From the NCBI RefSeq assembly GCF_001570865.1, contig NZ_BCSM01000005.1:80335-144334 (forward strand): a stretch of DNA of 64,000 bases. The letters run 5' to 3'. Below, piece by piece: positions 1-9,791 of the stretch. Under the pieces are notes generated by a model. That model was not told the origin of the DNA. It searched no databases and was given only the letters and a program-made list of their open reading frames with translations. The stretch's first letter is position 1, and every line of letters starts with the position of its first letter. A program made the position numbers and the translations under genes. Source of the stretch: Rothia kristinae NBRC 15354. Lineage in GTDB: Bacteria > Actinomycetota > Actinomycetes > Actinomycetales > Micrococcaceae.

Positions 1-1085
1 ATTCCCAGGGACAGCGCCACCTGGCTGAGCACCAGGGCACGGGTGGGGTCCCAGCCGGCGGCGAGGATCGCCAGCGCCGGGACCAGGGTGATCACCCGGC
101 GCGCCAGCAGGGGGATGCGCAGCTGCAGCAGCCCGGCCATGATGTCCGCCCCGGCGTAGCAGCCGACCGCGGTGGAGGCCAGTCCGGAGACCAGCAGCCC
201 CACCGCGAAGACGACGCCGATCCCGGGACCCAGGGCCGCGGTGACCGCCGCGTGCGCGCCCTCGATGCTGTCCGTGCCGGGGACCCCCTGCAGATTCCCG
301 GCGGCCAGCAGCAGCATCGCGATGTTCACGGACCCGGCGATCACCAGGGCGAAGACCACATCCCAGCGGGAGGCCCGCAGCAGGGCTCGACGCCGCGCCT
401 CGGCCTGCTCAGATCCCGGCTCCGCCGCGTCGGCGTCGGCCCCGGCGTGGTCCACGGACAGCCGCGAGTGCAGGTAGATCGCATGGGGCATGACCGTCGC
501 ACCCAGCATGCTGGCGCCGAGCAGCACGGAGTCCGCGCCCTCGAAGCGGGGGATCAGCCCCGCGGCGGTGGCCGACCAGTCCGGCGGGGCGGCGAACAGG
601 CCCGCGGTGAATCCGATGGTGATGATCAGCAGCAGCCCCATGATCACGTGTTGGAAGGGCCGCTGCCCGTGGCGGGACTGGATGCCCAGCAGCAGCATGG
701 ACACGATCCCGACGATCAGCCCGCCCCAGACCAGCGGCAGCCCGAACAGCAGGTGCAGCGCGATGGCCCCGCCGATGACCTCCGCGAGGTCCGTGGCGGC
801 CGCGATCAGCTCGGCCTGGGCCCAGAACAGGCGCCGGGGGACCGGGCGCAGCCGACGCCCGAGCAGCTCCGTCAGGGAGGCGCCGGTGACCACCCCGAGC
901 CGGGCGGACAGGTGCTGCACGAGCACGGCCATGAGGTTGGCCAGCACCAGCACCCACACGAGCAGGTAGCCGAACCGGGCCCCCGCGGTGAGGTTGGCCG
1001 CGACGTTGCCCGGGTCCACGTAGGCGATGGCGGCCACGAAGGCCGGGCCGAGCAGGCGCCAGCCCCGCCGCGAGGTGATGCTCAT
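1..1085 (-). CDS. mntH: Nramp-family divalent metal transporter (MntH-like), C-terminus cut by window edge
   Basis: This is a proton-coupled Mn2+/Fe2+ importer of the inner membrane. About 361 residues are present, from an ATG whose codon is at 1085-1083 and which follows a GGTGAG ribosome site; the stop lies outside the window. The N-terminus has the Nramp TM1 signature (AIAYVDPGN, with the metal-binding Asp and Asn). The TM6 metal-binding segment appears as LLGASMLGATVMPHAIYLH, with the expected A-x-M-P-H core. Many hydrophobic helices follow. It is divergently oriented from the ugd locus. The shared upstream stretch has a tandem 9-mer (ACGGTCCGG at 1111-1128), but I do not recognise an MntR box. 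Family assignment is secure; metal preference is inferred from the family. Confidence 0.93.
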   Translation of the reverse strand, partial: MSITSRRGWRLLGPAFVAAIAYVDPGNVAANLTAGARFGYLLVWVLVLANLMAVLVQHLSARLGVVTGASLTELLGRRLRPVPRRLFWAQAELIAAATDLAEVIGGAIALHLLFGLPLVWGGLIVGIVSMLLLGIQSRHGQRPFQHVIMGLLLIITIGFTAGLFAAPPDWSATAAGLIPRFEGADSVLLGASMLGATVMPHAIYLHSRLSVDHAGADADAAEPGSEQAEARRRALLRASRWDVVFALVIAGSVNIAMLLLAAGNLQGVPGTDSIEGAHAAVTAALGPGIGVVFAVGLLVSGLASTAVGCYAGADIMAGLLQLRIPLLARRVITLVPALAILAAGWDPTRALVLSQVALSLG

Positions 1086-1307
1086 GATCTCACCGTAGTC
1101 CGGCCACGGAACGGTCCGGACGGTCCGGACGCCCCGGGGGATCCGGGAGGAGGCCGGTGGCCGGCCGGTGACGCGCAGCCGACGCCGCGGCATCGGGCGG
1201 GGGAACACCGGGGACCGCCCCGGGCCGAGCCCCCGGAAGCGGCCGCTGACCTGCGATGATCGGTCCCAGGAGTCCGCGCGCGGCGGGCCTTGAGGAGAGG
1301 AGCGCGG

Positions 1308-2690
1308 ATGCGCATCGCGGTGTTCGGGTCCGGGTAAGTGGGACTGGTGACGGGGGCCTGCCTGGCCGAGGGCGGGCACCGCGTGGTGTGCGTGGACGTC
1401 GACGTCGAGCGGGTGGAGCGCCTGCGCGGCGGGGACTGCCCGATCTGGGAGCTGGGCCTGGCCCCGCTGCTGTCCTCGGGGCTGACCTCCGGGCGGCTGG
1501 CCTTCACGACCGAGGCGGCCGAGGCCCTGGATCAGGCGCAGGTCGCGCTGATCGCGGTGGGCACCCCGCAGGGTGCGGACGGGGCGGCGGATCTCACCGC
1601 GGTGCACGCGGTGGCCCGCACCATCGGCCGGTGCGCGGACGGGGACCTGCTGGTCGCTGACAAGTCCACGGTGCCGGTGGGCACCGCCGCGGCGGTGCGG
1701 GAGCTGATCCGCGAGGAGCTGGAGGCGCGCTTCGCCGAGGGGGCGGCCCCGAGGATCGGGGTGTGCTCGAACCCGGAGTTCCTCAAGGAGGGTGCTGCCG
1801 TCGCGGACTTCACCCACGGGGAGCGGATCGTGATCGGGGTGGAGGATGCCCGTGACGAGGAGACGATGCGGACCCTGTACGCGCCGTTCAACCGGCAGCG
1901 GGACAAGATCATCGTCATGGACCCGGCGTCGGCGGAGCTGACCAAGTACGCCGCCAACGCGCTGCTGGCCACCAAGATCAGCTTCATGAACGAGATGGCC
2001 GGGATCGCCGAGGCCACCGGCGCCGATATCGAGCGGGTGCGCCTGGGCGTGGGCTCCGATCCCCGGATCGGCTACCCGTTCCTGTACGCGGGGGCCGGCT
2101 ACGGCGGGTCCTGCTTCCCCAAGGACGTCGCCGCCCTGGCCCACACCGCGCGCGCCGTCGGGGTGGATCCGGGGCTGCTGGAGGCCGGGATGCGCGTGAA
2201 CGAGCGGCAGAAGGAGCGGCTGGGGCAGAAGCTCGCCGAGCTGCTGCCGGACCCGGAGGGGGCGCGGGTCGCGGTGTGGGGGCTGAGCTTCAAACCCCGC
2301 ACCGACGACGTGCGCGAGGCCCCCTCGCTGGCGCTCGTGGAGCGGCTGCTGGCCGCCGGGTGTCGGGTGCGCGCCTACGATCCGGCGGCCGGGGACACCT
2401 TCGCCGCGGCCCTGGCCGCGCGGCTGGGGGTGCGCGAGCTGCCGGAGGCCTACCAGCCGGCGCTCACCCGGGAGGATGCCCTGGAGGGCGCGGACGCGCT
2501 GGTGGTGTGCACCGAGTGGGAGCAGTTCCGCGCCTTCGACGCGCAGCTGCTGACCTCCCGGATGGCCGGGCGGGTGATCGTGGACGGGCGGAACCTGTGG
2601 GACCCGGAGCAGGTGGCGGCCGCGGGCTTCGCCTACGCCTCGATCGGGCGGGTCACCACCCGGCCCAGCGCCGCTCCAGATCGGGACTGA
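1308..2690 (+). pseudogene. ugd: UDP-glucose 6-dehydrogenase with an in-frame stop at codon 10
   Basis: The enzyme oxidises UDP-glucose to UDP-glucuronate with two NAD+, a cytoplasmic precursor step for acidic surface glycans. From ATG 1308 (after a GAGGAGAGGAG-like ribosome site) the reading is MRIAVFGSG, then TAA at 1335-1337, then VGLVTGACLAEGG. The stop sits exactly where the family's Rossmann GxGYVG tyrosine belongs, so TAC became TAA. The remaining 450 residues are intact: PEFLKEG motif, catalytic cysteine in GYGGSCFPKD, and the C-terminal UDP-binding domain (VWGLSFKPRTDDVREAP). Restarting at GTG 1338 would delete the first beta strand and half the NAD loop, so activity is doubtful. Its 3' end overlaps the converging glycosyltransferase gene by 38 bp. 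A sequencing error is the main alternative. Confidence 0.9.
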
Positions 2691-5191
2691 GCGGGTAGGG
2701 CCCGACCGCCGCCGCCATCCCGGTCCCCACCGGGTGGCCCGCCCGCTCCAGGGCCGCGGCCCGGGCGCTGACCAGCTCGGCCGCCACGGCGTCGGCCACC
2801 ACGGCGTCGCCCGTCTCCTGGGCGGTCCCGGGCAGCAGCAGCCGAGCCCGCCGCTCGGCACCGCCCCGGGGCCCGTCCTCCGCGGCGGCATCCAGCTCCC
2901 GCAGCGTCCCGGCCAGCCCGGCCGGGTCGAACAGGGCGCGCACCGCGAGCCGGAAGCGCGGGGCGGGCTCGCCCTGCACGGGCCGCGGGATCGGCGCGGC
3001 GCGCACCCGGGGGTCCGCGGCCAGGACCTCCGGAACGCCGATGTCGGGCGGCAGGTGCACCGCGGCGTCGGGCACGGCGGCCAGCAGATCCGCGATCCAC
3101 GCGCTCACCCGGTCACTGGGGTCCCCCTCGTCATCCAGCGCCGGGCCGGTGAGGTCCGCGATCAGCTGCGGGACGGGGAAGACGACGCCGGCCGGGCGGG
3201 TCCAGGGCGCGGGGATGCGCACCGCCAGGGCCCGGGTCTCCCGGTTCTTCACCGCTTTCTGCTCCGGGTCCTCCCGGCCGCCGCGGGCGGCCCAGTCCGG
3301 TCCGTCGTGCACCGCCCGCGCTTCCGGGACGTGGCGGAAGGCCGCCCCGGCCTCCCACAGCCGGTGGGCCAGCTCCCAATCCTCCCCGCCGTAGCCGGTC
3401 AGGGACTCGTCGAATCCGCCCACGGCCAGGAAGGTCCACCGGCTCACCCCCAGCACCGCGGAGATCACCGCCTGGTGGGTGCGGGCGTCCCCGCCGGCGA
3501 GATTCCGGGTGCGGTGGTGGATCTGCTTCAGCCAGGTCGGGGATTCCAGCGGCCGACCGGCGTGGGGACCGGTCAGGTGCGCGTGATCCCGGCGTCCCGT
3601 GCTCACCTGCGCGGTGCCTGCCAGCAGCGGGGCGCACAGCGCCGCGAGGTACCCCGGATCGGGGACGGTGTCCCCGTCCAGGAACGCCAGGACCCGGCCG
3701 CGAGCGCGCCGGGCCCCGAGGTTGCGCGCCGCCCCCGCCCGGAACCCCCGATCCTCCTGGCGCAGACCCACCACGGCCTCGGGCAGCGTCGGGGCCGCCG
3801 GGGAGCCGTCGTCCACGACGATCGTCTCCGCGGTTCCGAGGCCCTCCTGCCGGGCCAGGGCGGCCAGCAGCAGCTCGAGTCGACGGGCCGCCAGGGTCCC
3901 GGTGGCCCCGGGGGTCGGATCGGGGGCGCCGTCGTCGTAATAGGGGATCACCACGCTCAGCTCGGGCTGATCCGGGGCGAAGAAGGCGGCGTAGTCCCGG
4001 GCGGCCTCCACCCGGCCGTGGGGCAGGGACCCGGGATCCTCGATGCGGGTGAGACCGGGATCCGCGAGGACCTCGCGCAGGCGGGTGAGCAGCTCGCCCG
4101 GCGCGAGGGGCAGCACCGTGCCCGGGCGCAGCTGGGCCATCTCCCGGATGTACCGGGAGTCCGCGCACACAGGGCGGCGCCCGAGGCCGATCCACGAGTT
4201 CACCGAACCGGAGGCGGACAGGTGCCGGTGCAGGCACAGGGGGGCATCCACCGCCCCCAGCACCGCGGGCAGCTGCGGCTCCGGGACGTATCCGGTGATC
4301 CGGAAGATGACCCCCCCGCCGCTCGGCTCGCTCCCGCAGCGTCTCGGCCATCTCCTCATGTCCGGCGGCCGTCCGCCCCACGGCCAGCACCACCGGCGGT
4401 CCGGCCGGCACCGCCGGGGATCCGACGAGCGCGGCCGCGGCATCGATCGCCTCCTCGTGGCCCTTGCCCGGGTACACGAAGCCGAAGATCCCCAGGACCG
4501 GGCCGTGCCCGGCCGGCAGCCAGCGGTCCAGCGGGTCCGCCGCATCCCCTCCGGTGCTGGAAGACTCCGCGGTCGGGCGGGACGCCGCCCCCTGGTCGGG
4601 TCTCCGTTGGATACCCGTGGAGGTCCCAGGGGCGGTCCGCGCGGCGGGCGGATCCGGCAGGGGCAGCGGCACCACGGCGATCCGCGGTGGGCGGGCCCCG
4701 GGGCCGGGGGCCGCCGGGACCGTCCCGTGTTCGGCGAGCAGGGCCAGCTCGTGCCGGGAGCTGACCACGACTCCGGCCCCGGCCGCCGCGGCGATCCGGG
4801 CGTAGGCCCTCCGCCGCCGCGGCAGGTTCCGCGGGCCATCGCTGGGTTGGGGGATGTCGTGCAGGGTCGCGGACAGCCCCGCGCACGCGGCGGCCACTCG
4901 AGCCACCCGCTCGGCGGCCTCCTCGGGGCTGGGACCGAACAGCGCCTCCGTGACGTGCAGGTGGACCCGGCGCCCGGCCAGACGCGGCAGGGCCGCATCC
5001 AGGGCCGCGGGGTCGGGCACCCGCAGCACGGGGGCGCCCAGGGCCGCGGCCAGGTCCAGGGCGCAGGCGCTGACCCCGTGCTCGGGCGGCCCCGGCACCA
5101 CGTGCAGCGGCAGAGCGGGATCCCCGGGCGTCGGGGTGTGGGTCGCCTCGCTGCCGATCGCCTCGGGCGACGCCTCTTCGGGCCGGGTCAT
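2653..5191 (-). pseudogene. Two-domain glycosyltransferase (GT4-like + GT2), frameshifted in a G7 run
   Basis: Predicted bifunctional glycosyltransferase for a cell-surface polysaccharide. Starting at ATG 5191 the first ~290 residues are a GT-B-like domain (VLGIFGFVYPGKGHEEAID). The downstream part is in another frame. It completes that domain (GYVPEPQLPAVLG) and adds a GT-A/GT2 domain with SVVIPYYDD, IVVDDGSPA, LAFLDGDTVPDPGYL and the acceptor-side GGFDESLTGYGGEDWELAH motif. The break coincides with seven C at 4311-4317 (G7 on the coding strand). Removing one G restores a single frame of 845 residues reading ERRGVIFRITGY. The start overlaps the stop of the upstream WcbI-like gene (ATGA), implying translational coupling. 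The frameshift may be genuine, a slippage-prone phase switch, or an assembly error. Confidence 0.85.
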
Positions 5192-6276
5192 CCGCGCGCC
5201 TCCGGTCGGCGGCGTCGGGCGCCATCCAGGGCCTCGGTCAGTCCCAGCAGCTTCAGGGTCCCGGCGTGGCGGGCGAGCCCGGCATCCACGAACCCCGGAT
5301 GGCGGGTGTACCAGGCCAGCTGCGCGCGGGCGACCTCCTCCTCGGGGACCCGGACGCCGTCCACCTGCCAGCCGGGACCGGACCACTGCTGCGCGGGCAC
5401 CCCCGGAAAGGCCGCCCGGGCGGCGGCGGTCACGGGGGCGCGGATCCCGCCGAGCATCTGCGCGTCCGGGGCCTCCGGGGCGGGGTCCAGGGCGAACCCG
5501 GCCTCGGCCAGGCGCCGGATCACCAGGGGGGCCACGCCGGTCAGGAAGGCGTTGGTCGGGTGGTTCAGCGTGTGGTGGGTGCGCTGCGCGGGCAGCATCG
5601 CGGCCAGCACCGCGGAGGCCGCCACGGCGTCGTGGGCCCGCTCCCGCCGGCGCATCCGCATCAGGGAGTCCGCGGTCAGCCGCCCCACGGCCGCCGGGTC
5701 CACGGCCCCGGTCAGCTCCTCGACCAGCCGCAGGGCCCGCGGGAAGGGCAGCCTCCGGGCATAGCGCCGGGACTCCCGGGCCGCCAGCAGCAGGCGCAGG
5801 TCGTGATACGGGACCACCGGCGGGTCCACCGACCCGGCGCAGGAGGGCCGGACCGTCACCTGGAACGGGAAGATCCCCGCGAAGCGCAGCACGGGGAAGA
5901 CCACGACGGGCGCCCCGGCGGGCAGCAGGGCCGCCACCTGCTCGGTGCCCACCGGCAGGTCCCGGTAATCCGCGCGCACCGGCTGGGTCACCAGCGCCTC
6001 GGCCCGCCCGGCCAGGCGGGCCAGATGCCCGAGGTCCTCGGTCTCCAGCTCGTGCACCGGCGGAACCCGTACGGCGCAGGCCCCGGCCGTCTCCAGCAGC
6101 CGCCGCACGGAACCGGCCTGGCAGTTCCCGTGTACGAGCACCACCGGGCGCCCGGCGGGAGCCAGGGGGCGCAGCCCATAGAACTCGCCGAAGTGCTCCC
6201 GGCGGGCCCGCGCGGCATCGGCCGCGGCGGGGGGCGGAAGCGGGGCGGCGGGGCGGTCCGCAGGGGTGGTGAACAT
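5188..6276 (-). CDS. WcbI-like polysaccharide biosynthesis protein
   Basis: A 362-residue protein matching the WcbI capsule-biosynthesis fold, which has been proposed to act as an acetyltransferase on polysaccharide. The diagnostic N-terminal strand/loop is VVLVHGNCQAGSVRRLL at about residues 45-61; in this family the GNCQ cysteine lies in the coenzyme A pocket. Further family-like segments are VTQPVRADYRDLPVGTEQ and VVVFPVLRFAGIFPFQ. No signal peptide or membrane helix is seen, so it is probably cytoplasmic. It opens a two-gene operon: its TGA overlaps the ATG of the two-domain glycosyltransferase. The start at 6276 faces a divergent glycosyltransferase gene across a 170-bp promoter region. 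Substrate is unknown. Confidence 0.75.
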   Translation of the reverse strand: MFTTPADRPAAPLPPPAAADAARARREHFGEFYGLRPLAPAGRPVVLVHGNCQAGSVRRLLETAGACAVRVPPVHELETEDLGHLARLAGRAEALVTQPVRADYRDLPVGTEQVAALLPAGAPVVVFPVLRFAGIFPFQVTVRPSCAGSVDPPVVPYHDLRLLLAARESRRYARRLPFPRALRLVEELTGAVDPAAVGRLTADSLMRMRRRERAHDAVAASAVLAAMLPAQRTHHTLNHPTNAFLTGVAPLVIRRLAEAGFALDPAPEAPDAQMLGGIRAPVTAAARAAFPGVPAQQWSGPGWQVDGVRVPEEEVARAQLAWYTRHPGFVDAGLARHAGTLKLLGLTEALDGARRRRPEARG

Positions 6277-6448
6277 GGGCTCATGCTACCGGGATCCGCG
6301 CCGTGAGCTGCGTGATAACATCGCCGTATCCCCAGGTGAGACCGGGCTTTTCCGGGTCCGCGGCCTGATCGTCGCGCCTACCCGGTGCTGGCGGCCGCCC
6401 GCTTCCCTGACGGCCCATGCAGACCGTCACCACGAGGAAGGTGGGTTC

Positions 6449-8754
6449 GTGTCCCCCGATCGCGCGCGCATCCCCGCCCGCGTGCTCTCCGTGCCCTCCC
6501 ACCACCCCTACATCCAGGCGGTCCTGGACCCGTGCGCCGTGAGCAGGTCCTCCCGGATCCGGGCGCGGCGCGCGATGAGACCGCCGCCTGGCGCCCCTCG
6601 CCGGTGCTGGACCCGCGGTGGATCCGCCGGCACGCGGAGCGCTTCGACATCGTCCATGTGCACTTCGGCTTCGAGGCCTGTGATCCCCGGACCATCGAGG
6701 CCTTCTGCCGGGAGGTGCGCGCCTGCTCCCGGCTGCTCGTGCTCACCGTGCACGACCTGTCCAACCCGCAGCTGCCCGCCGAGCATCAGGAGGGCTTCCT
6801 CGCCTGTCTGGATGCGCTGGTGCGCCACGCGGACCAGGTGCTCACCCTCACCCCCACGGCCGCCGGTGAGATCGAGCGGCGGTGGGGGCGCCGCGCCGTC
6901 GTCGTGGAGCACCCGCCGCTCCTGCTGGGTCCGGACGCCGCCGCGGCCCCGAGGATCGCGCCACCACGCCGGGAGGACCCTGCGCAGGCCCCGGCGGGCC
7001 CGGCCCGGTTGGGCGTACTCCTGAAGGACGCCCGGCCCTCCCTGGACCTGGAAGCCGTGGCGGGCCTGGCCGAGGTCCTGGATCAGCCGCCGGCCGCCGA
7101 CGGATCGGGTGCCCGCCTGGAGATCCTGCACCACGGCCGCTTCCGGGCCGGCCGGGAGGAGGCCGTCGCCGCCCTGTTCGCCCGGCTGGCCGACCGGCCG
7201 ACGGCGCGGCTGCTGCGCACCGGGCGCCTGGACGACGCCGCCCTGGATGCGTGGCTGCGCGGGCTGGACGCCCTTGTGCTGCCCTACGGCCACGGCACCC
7301 ACTCCGGTCTGCTGGAGCTGGCCTGCGACCTGGGGGTGCGCGTGCTGGTCAGCGACCGGGGGCACTTCGCCGCCCAGCGGCCCGGTGTCGTGAGCGCCGT
7401 CGACCTCCACGACCGCGCCGCCCTGGGACGGGCCGTGGAGCAGCTGCTGCGCACACCCCGCCCCGCCCCGATGACCCGGGCCGAGGCCCGCCACCGGATC
7501 ACCGCGGTGCGCGCCGAGCACACCGCGATCTACCGGAGCCTGCTCGCCCCGCGGGCCCTGGAGAGCGCCGGCGCCCGACTGCGCATCCTCGTCCTGGCGG
7601 GGTTCCGCTACCCCCTGGTCCAGCCGCACCAGGGCGGCCTGGAATCCCACGTCTGGTCCCTGGTGCGCCAGCTGCGCGCCCGCGGACACCTGGTCCTGCT
7701 GGGCGCCCCCGCGGGCTCGGACTTCCTGGACGCGGGCATCCCCGAGCTGACCTGGCCCCGCTTCACCTGGCCCGTGGACCAGGCGCGCACGGATGCGAGC
7801 CTGCCGGAGCCGATCCGACGGCTGCAGGACGAGGCGCTGGACCGGGCCCTGGACTGGCTTCAGGCACATCCGGGCGCCGTCGATGTGGTGCACCATCATG
7901 CCCTGTGCGCCCGTGCCCACGAGCGGGCAGGCGACCTGCCCGTGCCGCTGGTCAGTACGCTGCACACCCCGCCGCTGCCGGAGCTGGTGGAGCCGATCCG
8001 CCGGGCGGCCGGGCGCGGCGCCGGGCCGGGGGGTCCGGAGACCCTGGTCGCCGTCTCCGAGCACACCGCCGAGGGGTGGCGCGCCCAGGGGGTCCCGGCC
8101 CGCGCCGTGCCCAACGGGGTGGACACCTCCGCGTGGACCCTCGGGGCCGGCGGGGAGAGACTGTGCTGGTTCGGGCGGATCGTGCCGGAGAAGGCCCCGC
8201 ACCTGGCGGTCCTCGCGGCCGCCCGCCTCGGGATGGGACTGGATCTGGCCGGGCCCGTCGGGGATCCCGCGTACGCCGCTCAGCTGGCCCGGCTCTGCCG
8301 GGGCCGCGATGTGCGGTGGCGGGGGCCGCTGCGCCAGGCGGAGCTGGCCGACCTCGTCGGCTCCTCCCTGTGCACCCTGGTCACCCCGGTGTGGGATGAG
8401 CCCTTCGGGCAGGTGGTCCCGGAGTCCCTGGCCTGCGGCACCCCGGTGGTGGCGGTGCGCCGGGGTGGGCTGGGGGAGGTCTTCGACCGCACCGAAGGGG
8501 TCCGGCTGGTCGCCCCCGCCGAGGATCAGGACCGCCTCGCCGCCAGGCTGGCGCGGGAGGTGCGCGTGCTGGCCGCCGCCCACCGCGACCCGGAGGAGCG
8601 GGCCCGGCTGCGGGGCCTGGCCCGGGAGGAGGCGGTGCGCCGGTTCTCCTTCGAACGCACCGTGGACGCGCTGGAGCGGGTATACCGGCGCGCGATCCGC
8701 GAGCGCGGCCGCACCGCCCGCCCCTCGGCGGCACCGCGGGAGGTGCGGGCGTGA
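6449..8754 (+). pseudogene. Tandem GT4 glycosyltransferase, frameshifted near 6541
   Basis: This encodes two consecutive GT-B/GT4 glycosyltransferase modules, about 768 residues once repaired. The start is GTG 6449 with AGGAAGG about 7 nt upstream; the opening residues are VSPDRARIPARVLSVPSHHP. The frame breaks at about 6541, where GTGAGCAG replaces an expected GTGGAGCAG (one G missing). It then resumes as QVLPDPGAARDE, FDIVHVHFGFE. Module 1 (to ~residue 370) has LVLTVHDLSNPQ and GLDALVLPYGHGTHSGLLE. Module 2 has the donor-loop start HQGGLESHVWSLVRQL, the hinge WFGRIVPEKAPHLA and the nucleotide-sugar motif DEPFGQVVPESLACGTPVV. The TGA overlaps the next gene's GTG. Role in the glycan locus is inferred from family and neighbours. 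Confidence 0.85.
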
Positions 8755-9791
8755 TCGGCTGGTATCTGCACCATCACGGGGCCGGGCATCTGCAGCGGCT
8801 GCGGGCCATCGCCGCGCAGCTTGAGGCCGAGGTGACCGTGTTCAGCTCCCTGCCTGCCCCGCAGCTATCCGTCACCACCCGCAGCGGGCCGGTGGGCTGG
8901 ATCCAGTTGCCCGAGGATTGGACACCGGAGACCTTCTGCCCGGATCCGAGTACCGCAGATCCCGTGGCCGGGGGATTGCTGCACTGGGCGCCTCTGCATC
9001 ACCGAGGACATGCCTCCCGGCTCGCCGCTATCGCCGCGGCCGCCACGGATCTGGAGCTGATGGTCGTGGACGTCTCCGCGGAGGTTGTGCTGCTCGCCAG
9101 GTTGCTGGGGGTTCCCGTGGTGGCGGTCACCCAACCAGGAGAGCGGACGGATCTGACTCACCAGCTGGCCTATCGGGCCGCCACCCGCATCCTGGCGTCT
9201 TTTCCCGGACCGGATCGGGTTGGACGAGCCGTGTTGGCCAAGGCTGCCCCGCACGTTCTCGAGTTCGCCGAACGCACGGTGTTCACCGGCGGTATCTCCG
9301 CGTTGGATGAGACGGCTGGGCCCGCACAGGAGAGGGCTGATACCGTCGCGGGCTCCCGGGTGCTGTTCGTCGGATCCCGCGGCGGTTCTGCGATGACCGC
9401 GGAGGCGCTGCGTCCCCTGCTCGCCGCGAGCACCTTCGCTGGGGAGGTGGTCGGGGTCCCCGGCTTCCCGTGGGTCTCGGATGTGCGGAAGCGGATGGCC
9501 GAGGCCGACGTTGTGGTGATCAATGCGGGGCTGGGATCTGTGGCCGACGTCGCCCGGTTGGCCCGGCCCGCCGTCGTGCTGGCCCAGGACCGGCCCTTCG
9601 GAGAGCAGAACGCCACGGTGCGGTTGCTGCGGGGCATCGGCGTGGTGACCGCCTCCGGCATGCCGGAGATAGGTCAGTGGGATGCTCTGGTGGACCGTGC
9701 TTTATCCGCCGGGGGCCCGGCTTGGGGCGGTTGGCAGGTGAGAGGCGCTGCGGATCGGGCGGCGCGGGCAATCCAGGAGCTGGTGGAATGA
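8751..9791 (+). CDS. Glycosyltransferase, GT28/MurG-like GT-B fold
   Basis: A 346-residue putative glycosyltransferase. The N-terminus begins GWYLHHHGAGHLQR, the glycine/histidine-rich acceptor loop typical of GT28 and MGT proteins. The C-terminal half has a strand-loop LFVGSRGGS, then VVINAGLGSVADVARLARPAVVLAQDRPFGEQ, which matches the donor-binding region where GT28 enzymes recognise the nucleotide sugar. No membrane helix is seen. The GTG start overlaps the previous stop (GTGA) and its own TGA overlaps the next ATG, so three glycosyltransferase genes form a tightly coupled unit. Base composition is visibly less GC-extreme than the preceding gene, compatible with separate acquisition. Sugar specificity cannot be read from sequence. 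Confidence 0.75.
   Translation: MIGWYLHHHGAGHLQRLRAIAAQLEAEVTVFSSLPAPQLSVTTRSGPVGWIQLPEDWTPETFCPDPSTADPVAGGLLHWAPLHHRGHASRLAAIAAAATDLELMVVDVSAEVVLLARLLGVPVVAVTQPGERTDLTHQLAYRAATRILASFPGPDRVGRAVLAKAAPHVLEFAERTVFTGGISALDETAGPAQERADTVAGSRVLFVGSRGGSAMTAEALRPLLAASTFAGEVVGVPGFPWVSDVRKRMAEADVVVINAGLGSVADVARLARPAVVLAQDRPFGEQNATVRLLRGIGVVTASGMPEIGQWDALVDRALSAGGPAWGGWQVRGAADRAARAIQELVE

Noticed and set aside
1111..1128. Tandem ACGGTCCGG as an MntR operator for the Nramp gene
   Set aside because: GC-rich direct repeat does not resemble known MntR/DtxR-type palindromes; too short to support a function.
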